From Pontiella desulfatans (GTDB lineage: Bacteria; Verrucomicrobiota; Kiritimatiellia; Kiritimatiellales; Pontiellaceae), in contig JARFRL010000006.1 of the NCBI GenBank assembly GCA_029287275.1, positions 1 to 12,741 on the forward strand: a stretch of 12,741 nt of DNA, in the 5' to 3' direction. Both the position numbers and the translations under genes were made by a program. Positions 6,313-12,741 of this stretch are shown in pieces (the stretch's first letter is position 1; every line of letters begins with the position of its first letter). The notes under the pieces are model-generated. The model was not told the DNA's origin. It searched no databases and saw only the letters and a program-made list of their open reading frames with translations.

Positions 6313-7550
6313 GCAAGGTCGAATGAGCGCCGCGCCATCGGCGCGCTGTCCACCGCGGCCTCGATGCCGATCTCGACGCGCCGAACGCGGCCGCCAAACG
6401 CGGTTTTCACCCGCTCCACGCAACGCAGATAAAGCCGATCGTACTCGCTGCGCTTCGTTTCCATGTCGGTGACGAGATCAAACGAAATGACATACGGCGG
6501 CGCGGCGCCCTCGGCGCGCAGGTCGTGCACGTCGACCAGTTCTTTTTGCTCGCGGATGTACAGGTGCAGCACTTCGTTGAGCTCCTCGAAAAGCGGATGC
6601 GCGCGGTCCACCGGATCGACGTGCGCGACGGCGCGCCAGCCCAGCTCCGTCTCCACCGCGGCCTCGGCGATCTCGGCGATCTCGTGCGCCTCGGTCAGCG
6701 TCATGCGGGCGTCCACCTCGATATGAAACGAAATCATTTTCACGTCGCCGTATTGATGCACCATGATCTCGTGAACGCCCATGACGCCGTCGACGCCGAG
6801 CACGGTTTCGAAAATCGCCCGCACCTCGCCGGATTCCGGATTTTTGCCCAACAGAATATCGATCGCCTCGCGGGCGTAGGAGATCCCCGTGTAAAGAATG
6901 AAGCCCGCGACGGCGATCGCCGTCCAGCCATCCACCGCGCCCCAGCCCTTTTTGGCGCTGACCAGCGCCACCACGACCATCAGGGTGCAGATGATGTCGA
7001 ACGCGTGGTTCCACGCGTCGGCCTCCAGCACTTGTGATTTCGACAAGCGCGCCAGCTCGCGGGCGAACAAAGCCATCCAGGTTTTCACCACGACGGTGAC
7101 CCCGACCGCGACGAGCAGCCAAACCGGCGCCTCGATCGGTTTGGGGTCGAGCAAGCGGCCGACGCCGGACTTCGCGACTTCGGCGCCCACGATGATCAAC
7201 GCGATCGCGAGCACCAACGTGGCGACGGCCTCGATACGGCCATGCCCGAAGGGGTGGTCCTCGTCGCGCGGTTTCCGCGACCACTGGAAGCCCAACGCGA
7301 TCGCGATCGAGCTTCCCATGTCGGTCAGGTTGTTGGTGGCGTCGGCGATCATGGAAACGGACCCGGACGCGAGGCCGAGCCAAAACTTCGCGGCGGCCAT
7401 GACGGCGCTCATCAACGCGCTCGTCCACCCCGCGAGCATGCCGATGCGCGTGCGGTTTTCATGGCTGTCCGGCGCGTGGTCGGGATCAAGCGTCTTCCGC
7501 AAGAGGAACCCCATGATCGGACACGGCATTTTGTGGTTTTTGTTTTTCAT
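6300..7550 (-). CDS. Cation diffusion facilitator (CDF) family metal exporter
   Basis: A 416-residue inner-membrane divalent-metal/proton antiporter of the CDF family. Six hydrophobic segments lie at about 37-58, 64-88, 108-130, 141-163, 178-198 and 206-226. The helix-2 segment SVSMIADATNNLTDMGSS (64-81) and DHPFGHGRIE (98-107) are family signatures. By alignment with E. coli FieF (Asp45, Asp49, His153, Asp157), the transport site reads Asn73, Asp77, Asn181, Asp185, with His182 adjacent. The cytoplasmic domain begins near 237 and has HVDPVD at 310-315. A further ~90 residues (325-416) make the protein longer than FieF (about 300). No good ribosome site precedes the ATG at 7550. ATGs at codons 8 and 13 are alternatives that keep all helices. 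It lies just beyond the secDF terminator and is separated from the HPt operon by 80 bp. The metal is not certain. Confidence 0.93.
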   Translation of the reverse strand: MKNKNHKMPCPIMGFLLRKTLDPDHAPDSHENRTRIGMLAGWTSALMSAVMAAAKFWLGLASGSVSMIADATNNLTDMGSSIAIALGFQWSRKPRDEDHPFGHGRIEAVATLVLAIALIIVGAEVAKSGVGRLLDPKPIEAPVWLLVAVGVTVVVKTWMALFARELARLSKSQVLEADAWNHAFDIICTLMVVVALVSAKKGWGAVDGWTAIAVAGFILYTGISYAREAIDILLGKNPESGEVRAIFETVLGVDGVMGVHEIMVHQYGDVKMISFHIEVDARMTLTEAHEIAEIAEAAVETELGWRAVAHVDPVDRAHPLFEELNEVLHLYIREQKELVDVHDLRAEGAAPPYVISFDLVTDMETKRSEYDRLYLRCVERVKTAFGGRVRRVEIGIEAAVDSAPMARRSFDLADAN

Positions 7551-7597
7551 GAGAGATAAAAAAGCGCTCCCGCACCTGCGGGAACGCTTTTGAACAT
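7547..7597 (-). CDS. Possible 16-codon leader peptide ahead of the CDF gene
   Basis: A short ORF begins with ATG at 7597, preceded by GGAAGG, and encodes MFKSVPAGAGALFYLS. It reads straight through the intrinsic terminator hairpin, and its TGA overlaps the CDF start as ATGA. Translation through the hairpin could both disrupt termination and deliver ribosomes to the CDF start, which lacks its own ribosome site. An ORF this short can easily arise by chance, so this is a hypothesis based on layout only. Confidence 0.25.
   Translation of the reverse strand: MFKSVPAGAGALFYLS
7558..7591 (-). terminator. Rho-independent terminator after secDF
   Basis: A 14-bp stem, AAAAGCGTTCCCGC (7591-7578) with GCGGGAGCGCTTTT (7573-7560), encloses the tetraloop AGGT. 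It contains one G-U wobble and no mismatches. A T-run occupies 7563-7558. It lies 27 bp past the secDF stop, and because the A-tract mirrors the T-run it could work in both directions. It leaves only 7 bp before the CDF start codon. Confidence 0.9.
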
Positions 7598-7618
7598 AGC
7601 CTTCCAGAGATCGGAAAT

Positions 7619-10069
7619 CTACTTAACTTTCTCCTCCTTGTGCCACAGCAAGACGACCGGCGTGGCGACGAAGATGGACGAGTAGGTTCCGACCAAGATG
7701 CCGATGAACAGCGCGAGCGCGAAGTCCTGCACGGCGCCGCCGCCCACGACCAGCAACGCGACGACCGTCAGCAACGTGGTCAACGAGGTCAGCACGGTGC
7801 GGCTGAGCGTCTGGTTGATGGAGAGGTTGGCGATGTCCTTGTAGGACTTGCCCTTCTCCAGCTTGAGATCCTCGCGGATGCGGTCGAACACCACGATGGT
7901 GTCGTTGACCGAGTACCCGACGATGGTCAGCAACGCCGCGATGATCGGCATGCTGAGCTCGTGGCCCAGCGCGCAGAACACGCCGACCGTGATGAGCACG
8001 TCATGCGCGAGCGCGGTGATCGCGCCCATGGCGAAGGCGAACTCGAAGCGGATCGAGATGTAGATGATGATGCCCACGAGCGACCAAATGATCGCCCACA
8101 TGCCCTTCTTCTTGAGCTCGGCGCCGATCTGAGAACCGACGCTGTCGGCTTTCACGATGGTCGGAGCGCCTTCCATCGCGAGGACCGCGTCCTGCGCGGC
8201 GACTTCCGCGCCTTCCATTTCCTTGAGCTTCATGTCCAAGAAGAACTCGCCGTCATGAGTCATCGGCGTGAGCGAGGCGTTCGCGAAGCCGGCTTCGGTG
8301 AGCGCGGCGCGCACGACCTCGATCGGCTGTTCTTCCTGGAATTGGAAGGTCGTGACCGTGCCGCCGGTGAAGTCCACGCCGAAGTTGGCGTCGCCCTTCG
8401 TGAAGAAGAAGGCCCATGAACCCGCGATGACGACCAACGAGATGATCGCGGCGATCTTGCGCGCGCCGAGGAAGTTGAAGTTCGCGTTCCGCAGGAACGG
8501 GATGGACATCATCTTCACGGATTTCAACATGCCGCCGTCGGCCAGCGTGTTGAAGAACAGACGGGTCATGACGAGCACGATGAACATGCTGACCAGAATA
8601 CCGGCGCTCAAGGTGACCGCGAAACCGCGGATCGGGCCGGAGCCCTGCCAGAAGAGGATGACCGCGGTCAGCATCGTGGTGACGTTGGCGTCAAGAATGG
8701 TGCTGAACGCTTTGTTGTAGCCCGCGTTGATGGAGCCGGAGATCGATTTGCCGACCTTCCACTCCTCGCGCATGCGCTCGAAAATGAGTACGTTCGCGTC
8801 GACCGCCATGCCGACCGTCAGCACGATGCCGGCGATGCCGTAGAGCGTGAGCGTCGGCAGCGAGACCGCGGAGCCTTCAAGCGAGCCGGAAAGCACGCCG
8901 AGGAATCCGGCGGAAACCACCATGCCCACGGGCAACAGCAGCAGCACGAAGATCAACGACAGGTTGGCGATGAGTCCGGGGATCATGTAGTAGACCGCCA
9001 TGAACAGAAGAACCGCGACGCCCCCGATGAGAATGGCGTTTTCGCCGCTGGCGATCGAATCTTGACCGAGGGTCGGAGCGACGGTGCGCTCTTCGACGAT
9101 CTTGACGCGGCCCGGCAACGCGCCGGCGCGCAGGACGTTCACGAGGCGGCGCGCTTCAGGAACGGAGAAGCTGCCGGAAATCTCGGCGCGGCCACTCCAG
9201 ATCGCCTCGTTGATGTTCGGCGCGGAGTAGAGCGAGTCGTCCAAAATGATGCCCAAACGGCGGTTGACGTTGGCTTCGGTGACGCGGCCAAAGCCCTTTT
9301 TGCCTTCCGCGTTGAACTCGAGGGAGATGCTCGGCAGGCCGGTCATCTGGTCATAGGAAACGAACGCGTCCTTGATGGTGTCGCCACCCAACTGGCTGCG
9401 GCGCTCGACGAACTCGGGACGGTAGACGGTGGAGCCATCCTTGTGCTTGTCGCCCATGAGCATGAAGTCGGCGGTCTTGCTTCCGAAGCGTTTGAGGCGC
9501 TCGCGGAAATCGCGGTCGACCTCATCGTCGGTCATCGCGTCGCGGTCGCGGGTGAGGAACAAACCTTTGTTGTCCTGTCCGCCCATTTTGTAGCCCGGCG
9601 GGATCTTGCCCGCGGCCATGAGCTCGTTCACCCAAGCCTCGGATTCGACGTGAATGAGCTTGAAGTTCAGCACGGCGTCGCGCGAGATCTGTCCTTTGGC
9701 CTCCGAACGGGTGTCGGCGTCGGCGCCCGGCAGACGAACCACGATGCGGCTGTCGCCTTCCGGATAAATTTCCGGCTCGGCGGTGCCCAACACGTCGATG
9801 CGGTTGCGGATCACCTCGACGGCGATTTCCTGAACCTCTTTGACCCAGTCCTTGAGCTGCGATTCGGTGATCGATTCGATCGACTCGGCCTCGCCGGCCT
9901 CGACCTTTTTCTTCGCGACGTCTTGGGCGTCGACTTCGACCACGAAACTCGATCCACCCTTAAGGTCGAGACCGAGTTTGACTTTCTGATCGAGCGGCGT
10001 GACGAGCGAGAAGGACCAGATCACGAGAATGCCGAGCAGCATCCACTTCCAAAGTTTGTTTTTATCCAT
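7619..10069 (-). CDS. secDF: Fused protein translocase subunit SecDF
   Basis: An 816-residue fusion of SecD and SecF, the proton-driven membrane complex that helps pull secreted proteins off the Sec channel. Helix 1 (8-22) is followed by LGLDLKGGS (32-40), the periplasmic P1/head region, and five SecD helices between about 344 and 506. TVGMAVDANVLIFERMREE at 418-436 carries the key Asp424 and Arg432. The SecF half begins near 520 with a helix at 538-556, then FGVDFTGGT (563-571) and helices from about 658 to 808. IVGYSVNDTIVVFDRIRED (716-734) supplies Asp723 and Arg730. Twelve membrane segments in total are as expected for the fused form. Both proton-path aspartates are present. It lies 15 bp after yajC in the classic tgt-yajC-secD-secF order, and an intrinsic terminator follows it. 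The ribosome site is weak (AAAGG), which fits coupled expression from yajC. Confidence 0.97.
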   Translation of the reverse strand: MDKNKLWKWMLLGILVIWSFSLVTPLDQKVKLGLDLKGGSSFVVEVDAQDVAKKKVEAGEAESIESITESQLKDWVKEVQEIAVEVIRNRIDVLGTAEPEIYPEGDSRIVVRLPGADADTRSEAKGQISRDAVLNFKLIHVESEAWVNELMAAGKIPPGYKMGGQDNKGLFLTRDRDAMTDDEVDRDFRERLKRFGSKTADFMLMGDKHKDGSTVYRPEFVERRSQLGGDTIKDAFVSYDQMTGLPSISLEFNAEGKKGFGRVTEANVNRRLGIILDDSLYSAPNINEAIWSGRAEISGSFSVPEARRLVNVLRAGALPGRVKIVEERTVAPTLGQDSIASGENAILIGGVAVLLFMAVYYMIPGLIANLSLIFVLLLLPVGMVVSAGFLGVLSGSLEGSAVSLPTLTLYGIAGIVLTVGMAVDANVLIFERMREEWKVGKSISGSINAGYNKAFSTILDANVTTMLTAVILFWQGSGPIRGFAVTLSAGILVSMFIVLVMTRLFFNTLADGGMLKSVKMMSIPFLRNANFNFLGARKIAAIISLVVIAGSWAFFFTKGDANFGVDFTGGTVTTFQFQEEQPIEVVRAALTEAGFANASLTPMTHDGEFFLDMKLKEMEGAEVAAQDAVLAMEGAPTIVKADSVGSQIGAELKKKGMWAIIWSLVGIIIYISIRFEFAFAMGAITALAHDVLITVGVFCALGHELSMPIIAALLTIVGYSVNDTIVVFDRIREDLKLEKGKSYKDIANLSINQTLSRTVLTSLTTLLTVVALLVVGGGAVQDFALALFIGILVGTYSSIFVATPVVLLWHKEEKVK

Positions 10070-10084
10070 TGAGGAGCGCCTTTC

Positions 10085-10438
10085 TTACTTGGACGGTTCG
10101 ATATCTTCGGGCGTTTCGCCCTTTTCCAGCACCTGCGAGATCGCGGAGCGGACGCACTCGATCTTGACGCCTTCGGCGATGCGAACGATCAGGGTGCTTT
10201 CCTTGACGTTGACGACCTCGCCGATGATGCCGCTGGTGAGGAGAACGCGATTGCCGGCCTTGACGGCGTTGATCATTTCCTTGCGCTCCTTTTCGCGGCG
10301 CTTCTGCGGGCGGATCATCATGAAATACATGATGGCGAACAGAATCACCATCATGACCGGCATGAACATGGTGGATTGGCCGGCGCCCGCGGGCGCGGCC
10401 GGCGCGGCCTGCGCGATGGTTAGAGGCAGTAAGTTCAT
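10085..10438 (-). CDS. yajC: Sec translocon accessory subunit YajC
   Basis: A 117-residue inner-membrane protein that associates with SecDF. An Ala/Pro-rich start (residues 8-20) precedes one membrane helix (about 25-42), then the family hallmark MIRPQKRREKER at 41-52. A small beta-rich cytoplasmic domain follows, with AGNRVLLTSGIIGEV at 61-75 and an acidic tail. The ATG at 10438 shares its A with the tgt stop (TGATG) and has an AAAGGAG ribosome site 8 nt ahead. A longer in-frame start at 10573 would run back through tgt and is rejected. The length matches the usual 85-120 residues. Confidence 0.95.
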   Translation of the reverse strand: MNLLPLTIAQAAPAAPAGAGQSTMFMPVMMVILFAIMYFMMIRPQKRREKERKEMINAVKAGNRVLLTSGIIGEVVNVKESTLIVRIAEGVKIECVRSAISQVLEKGETPEDIEPSK

Positions 10439-11595
10439 CAGTTGTTCTCCTTTACGTTTAACACGTGTTCTTCGAGTACCACGCGATAGCCGGAGTGGAA
10501 TTCCTCGCGGAACTTCCCGAATCTCTCCTCCTCTATCGCTTTTCGCATATCTTTCAAAAAGTTCAGGTAACAATGCAAATTATGCGTCGTCACCAATCTC
10601 AGCCCGAGAATCTCGCCGACGTTGAGCAAGTGGCGCACGTAAGCGCGCGTGAAGTTCTCACACGCGTAACACTCGCATCCTTCCTCCAACGGGCGGGTAT
10701 CCTCCTTATAGAGGGCCGCTTTCACAGGGTAGCGTCCGCGCCGGGTCGAAACCGTTCCGTTCCGCGCCTGCCGCGTCGGCATCACGCAGTCGAACATATC
10801 GACTCCGCGGGCCACCGACTCCACCATCTGGGCCATTTCTCCCACGCCCATCAAGTAGCGCGGCTTCTCCGCCGGCAGATGATCGACCGTGTCTTCCACG
10901 CCGCGGATGATCAGCTCGTCAGGCTCCCCAACGCTCACGCCGCCAATGGCGTAGCCGTCGAAATCCATCTCGACGAGCGCTTTGGCGCATTCCTCGCGCA
11001 AATCCGCGTGAACACCGCCCTGCCCGATTCCAAAAACCAATTGACCGTCGGCCCGGGGCGTTTCCCTGCAAATAGCCGCCCAATCTAGGGTTCTGCGCAC
11101 GGCTTTGCAAGCGTAATCCTTTTCGCACGGATACGGCGGGCATTCGTCGAAAACCATCGCGATATCCGACCCCAGCTTGCGCTGAATTTCCATCGACTCG
11201 CGCGGCCCGATGAAATGCTTCCGGCCATCCGAATGCGACCGAAACGAGACGCCCTCGTCGGTGATCTTGTTCATCGCGCCCAGACTGAACACCTGGTATC
11301 CGCCGCTGTCGGTCAGAATCGAGCGGTCCCAGCCCATGAATTCATGCAAGCCGCCCAAGCGCTCGATCAGATCCGGGCCCGGCCGGTCGTTGAGGTGATA
11401 GGTGTTGCCCAGCAAAATCTCGCAATCCAGCTCGCGCATCTCCAGCGGGGACATGGCCTTGACCGTCGCCTGCGTGCCCACCGGCATGAAAACCGGCGTC
11501 TCGATCGCGCCGTGCTTGGCGTGGAAGCGCCCGCGCCGCGCCTTGCAGGACGGATCGGTTCCCAACAGCTCGAATTGGCCGATGTTCGCGCTCAT
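10438..11595 (-). CDS. tgt: Queuine/preQ1 tRNA-ribosyltransferase (tRNA-guanine transglycosylase)
   Basis: A 385-residue cytoplasmic enzyme that swaps guanine-34 of Asp, Asn, His and Tyr tRNAs for preQ1, the committed tRNA step of queuosine synthesis. Substrate-pocket residues appear in ILTDSGGYQVFSL (93-105, Asp96) and FGIGQGG (188-194). The nucleophile is Asp269 in GVDMFDCVMPTRQARNG (264-280). The zinc site is complete: Cys307, Cys309, Cys312 and His338. The length matches bacterial enzymes of about 375-385 residues, and the GQGG motif and zinc site agree with the bacterial type. The start overlaps the upstream gene as ATGA, and no strong ribosome site is seen, so translation is probably coupled. 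The frequent neighbour queA is absent from the position upstream, which holds a DUF975-type protein instead. Confidence 0.97.
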   Translation of the reverse strand: MSANIGQFELLGTDPSCKARRGRFHAKHGAIETPVFMPVGTQATVKAMSPLEMRELDCEILLGNTYHLNDRPGPDLIERLGGLHEFMGWDRSILTDSGGYQVFSLGAMNKITDEGVSFRSHSDGRKHFIGPRESMEIQRKLGSDIAMVFDECPPYPCEKDYACKAVRRTLDWAAICRETPRADGQLVFGIGQGGVHADLREECAKALVEMDFDGYAIGGVSVGEPDELIIRGVEDTVDHLPAEKPRYLMGVGEMAQMVESVARGVDMFDCVMPTRQARNGTVSTRRGRYPVKAALYKEDTRPLEEGCECYACENFTRAYVRHLLNVGEILGLRLVTTHNLHCYLNFLKDMRKAIEEERFGKFREEFHSGYRVVLEEHVLNVKENN

Positions 11596-12311
11596 TTAAC
11601 GTCTTCGTAAAATTTGGCGAAGGACGTCTGCATGTAGGGAATCAGCCATAGATAGGCGATTCCGCCGGTCAGCGACGCAAGCAGGTACCAGCCGATGAAG
11701 CGCCAGTGCAGACAGAAAAACTTCCACTTGTTGCCCTTCATCATCACCTTGCTGCGACCAATCGCCTCCAACGGGCCGCAGTCCTCGTCGTCCGCGATGA
11801 TGAAAAAGGCCATGGAATAGCGCAACGCCGCGATGATGCCTGGAATAACGAACAGCAGGCTCCATAAACCGTAAAACAGCAAAAAGAAGAAATAGACGCC
11901 GAACGACTTGCCGAAGTGGCGGAACCCCACGAACAAGCGCTCCAAGCGCGCCTCGCCCTCTTGAACGATTCCCAAGAAAAAACCGCAGAACCCCACCATC
12001 GCCGCGCCGCTGATGAGAAACAGGAACAGATAGGAGGCGAAATAGACCGCGGAATACGCCGCCATGGCGTCGCCGCCGGCGGCCGCGCTCACCGCGACCA
12101 CGAAAACGCATGAAACCACCGCGAACAGGGCCACGCTGTTGAGCAAAACGACGTAAAGGAAGTTGCCCAGAACCGCCAGCCCCCAGTTGCCCGAAAGCGA
12201 CATCCGCGCGTCTCTCATCAAATCCTTGTTCGACGAACCGCCGACCGCGGCGCCCAAGCCGGGGGTTTTCAGTCCCCCCGCGTCGCCCACTAAATCGTTC
12301 AAACCAGCCAT
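11592..12311 (-). CDS. DUF975-type multi-pass membrane protein
   Basis: A 239-residue integral membrane protein of unknown function. A 30-residue Gly-rich hydrophilic start leads to hydrophobic segments at about 46-78, 86-116, 137-171 and 203-226. Between the last two, IIADDEDCGPLEAIGRSKVMMKGNKWKFF (171-199) is typical of DUF975 proteins, whose C-terminal part has an alternating A/S-K-M and K-W-x-F-F pattern. I make this assignment from memory of the family. I chose the ATG at 12311 because AGGGG stands 5-6 nt ahead. A longer in-frame start at 12416 would add 35 residues without a ribosome site. It leads the tgt-yajC-secDF operon, and its stop overlaps the tgt start as ATGA. No function is assigned; a role linked to membrane-protein handling is only a guess from position. 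Confidence 0.82.
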   Translation of the reverse strand: MAGLNDLVGDAGGLKTPGLGAAVGGSSNKDLMRDARMSLSGNWGLAVLGNFLYVVLLNSVALFAVVSCVFVVAVSAAAGGDAMAAYSAVYFASYLFLFLISGAAMVGFCGFFLGIVQEGEARLERLFVGFRHFGKSFGVYFFFLLFYGLWSLLFVIPGIIAALRYSMAFFIIADDEDCGPLEAIGRSKVMMKGNKWKFFCLHWRFIGWYLLASLTGGIAYLWLIPYMQTSFAKFYEDVK

Positions 12312-12475
12312 GGCTTCCCCTTGTGTGGAATTAGTCGCGAATACTGCCGAAACGCGCCGTTTAAACCAATTAAAAACAGAAAATACGCGCCGAGACGATT
12401 CCGCGTTTGGCGGCATGGATTCATTGAGACGTCAATTCCGCTTCAAGAGCTCGGCCTGGCGCGAAGAAAAGAATT

Positions 12476-12495
12476 CGCTCTCGTTTTCGCGAGCG
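12476..12495 (-). other. Stem-loop at the predicted 5' end of the DUF975-tgt transcript
   Basis: The minus strand reads CGCTCGCGAAAACGAGAGCG: seven pairs and one mismatch around an AAAA loop. It would sit right at the 5' end of an mRNA started from the promoter at 12503-12511, where such hairpins can protect a transcript or affect initial synthesis. The function is inferred. Confidence 0.3.
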
Positions 12496-12502
12496 CGCGG
12501 GA

Positions 12503-12511
12503 ATTATACCA
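12503..12511 (-). promoter_or_regulatory. Extended -10 promoter for the DUF975-tgt-yajC-secDF operon
   Basis: The minus strand reads TGGTATAAT, a perfect TATAAT (12508-12503) with the TGn extension. No good -35 box is visible 16-18 bp upstream, which extended -10 promoters can tolerate. The predicted start is near 12496, giving a leader of about 185 nt before the DUF975 start. Confidence 0.55.
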
Positions 12512-12586
12512 ATCTCAAAAACATCTAGGCATTGAGGGACTAAACCACATAATTGGAAATGGATAATGACCAATTTTTCACATAGA

Positions 12587-12619
12587 TCACAAAAGAACGG
12601 CACGTGCCCTATTTTGTGA
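12587..12619. repeat. Imperfect palindrome with perfect GGCACGTGCC core
   Basis: Outer arms TCACAAAA (12587-12594) and TTTTGTGA (12612-12619) are exact reverse complements. The core GGCACGTGCC (12599-12608) is a perfect 10-bp palindrome, and the two are joined by 4- and 3-base unpaired linkers. It could be an operator for a dimeric regulator or a hairpin downstream of the tRNA. It lacks a following U-run on either strand, so it is not a standard terminator. Confidence 0.45.
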
Positions 12620-12684
12620 GTCCTGAGTATTTTGTGGTTTTCATTAAGTTTAGTCTGAGAAGTTTTAGCAACTGGTATTAAAGG

Positions 12685-12741
12685 TGGTGCCGGGGGGGGG
12701 ACTCGAACCCCCATATCCGAAGATGCGGGATTTTGAATCCC
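12685..12741 (-). tRNA. tRNA-Leu (anticodon CAA), 3' part, cut by the window edge
   Basis: Reading the minus strand, the 7-base anticodon loop TTCAAAA carries CAA at 12735-12733 inside a GGGA/TCCC stem. A long variable arm follows with a 3-bp stem and TTCG loop (12724-12715), as in class II tRNAs. The T arm is GGGGG-TTCGAGT-CCCCC (12712-12696). The acceptor strand CCCCGGC, discriminator A73 (12688) and an encoded CCA (12687-12685) complete the 3' end. Long variable arm, CAA anticodon and A73 together give leucine. The acceptor 5' strand, D arm and first anticodon-stem base lie outside the window. Confidence 0.93.

Larger units (their letters stand above)
12312..12684 (-). other. 373-bp non-coding spacer between tRNA-Leu and the DUF975 gene
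   Basis: No gene is supported here. The half next to the tRNA (about 12520-12684) is clearly AT-rich compared with the GC-rich genes around it. It holds a palindrome at 12587-12619, a direct repeat TATTTTGTG (12610-12618 and 12628-12636) and, nearer the gene, the extended -10 promoter and a stem-loop. No clear terminator for the tRNA is seen. Confidence 0.6.

Noticed and set aside
7528..7540. 13-base sequence ATTTTGTGGTTTT also present at 12629-12641
   Set aside because: A repeat this short and AT-rich is expected by chance in a window of this size, and the contexts are unrelated (coding start versus spacer).
7631..7639. Perfect AAGGAGGAG ribosome-site-like sequence at the end of secDF
   Set aside because: No start codon lies at a usable distance; it simply encodes the Lys-Glu-Glu tail of SecF.
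9062..10072. 336-codon plus-strand open frame opposite the SecD half
   Set aside because: Antisense shadow of secDF with low-complexity charged product and no ribosome site or family match.
10439..10573. 45-residue N-terminal extension of YajC
   Set aside because: It would overlap tgt extensively; the ATG at 10438 has a strong ribosome site and the expected YajC start.
12312..12416. 35-residue N-terminal extension of the DUF975 gene
   Set aside because: It lacks a ribosome site, while AGGGG stands at the right distance before the ATG at 12311.
12421..12714. 97-codon minus-strand ORF starting inside the tRNA-Leu
   Set aside because: Its first residues are translated tRNA T-arm sequence, a well-known false ORF pattern, and it has no ribosome site.

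Overview
The window is a GC-rich bacterial chromosomal segment. Every convincing gene lies on the minus strand, so the biological reading order runs from high to low coordinates. The organism cannot be named from this sequence. SecD and SecF are fused into one protein, which is known from several phyla (for example Bacillus-type Firmicutes, Bacteroidetes, Planctomycetes and relatives). Combined with high GC and multidomain phosphorelay and partner-switch signalling, this suggests a free-living bacterium, possibly from a less-studied lineage. That placement is inference.

Layout in transcription order. (1) 12741-12312: the 3' part of a tRNA-Leu(CAA) gene cut by the window edge, then an AT-rich spacer holding an imperfect palindrome and an extended -10 promoter. 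(2) 12311-7619: a housekeeping operon of a DUF975-type membrane protein, tgt (tRNA-guanine transglycosylase), yajC and fused secDF. The first three genes are joined by an ATGA overlap and a TGATG overlap, and the operon ends in a strong intrinsic terminator at 7558-7591. (3) 7550-6300: a cation diffusion facilitator transporter that starts only a few bases past that terminator. A possible 16-codon leader ORF runs through the hairpin and ends in an ATGA overlap with the transporter start. (4) 6219-12: a very tight six-gene operon encoding an HPt protein, a receiver/PP2C phosphatase/RsbW-like kinase protein, a polyprenyl-phosphate sugar phosphotransferase, a STAS anti-sigma-antagonist-like protein, a fusion of a degenerate nucleotidyltransferase with a degenerate sugar phosphotransferase, and recJ.

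The most interesting part is region 4. It looks like a phosphorelay-controlled partner switch: HPt to receiver, with opposed phosphatase and kinase activities acting on a STAS serine. It is wired to the priming step of surface-polysaccharide synthesis instead of to a visible sigma factor. The gene at 1725-3125 seems to combine two pseudo-enzymes, since the signature residues of both catalytic domains are missing. It sits beside an intact sugar phosphotransferase, so a scaffold or regulatory role is plausible. No histidine kinase, sigma factor or further glycosyltransferase is visible in the window.
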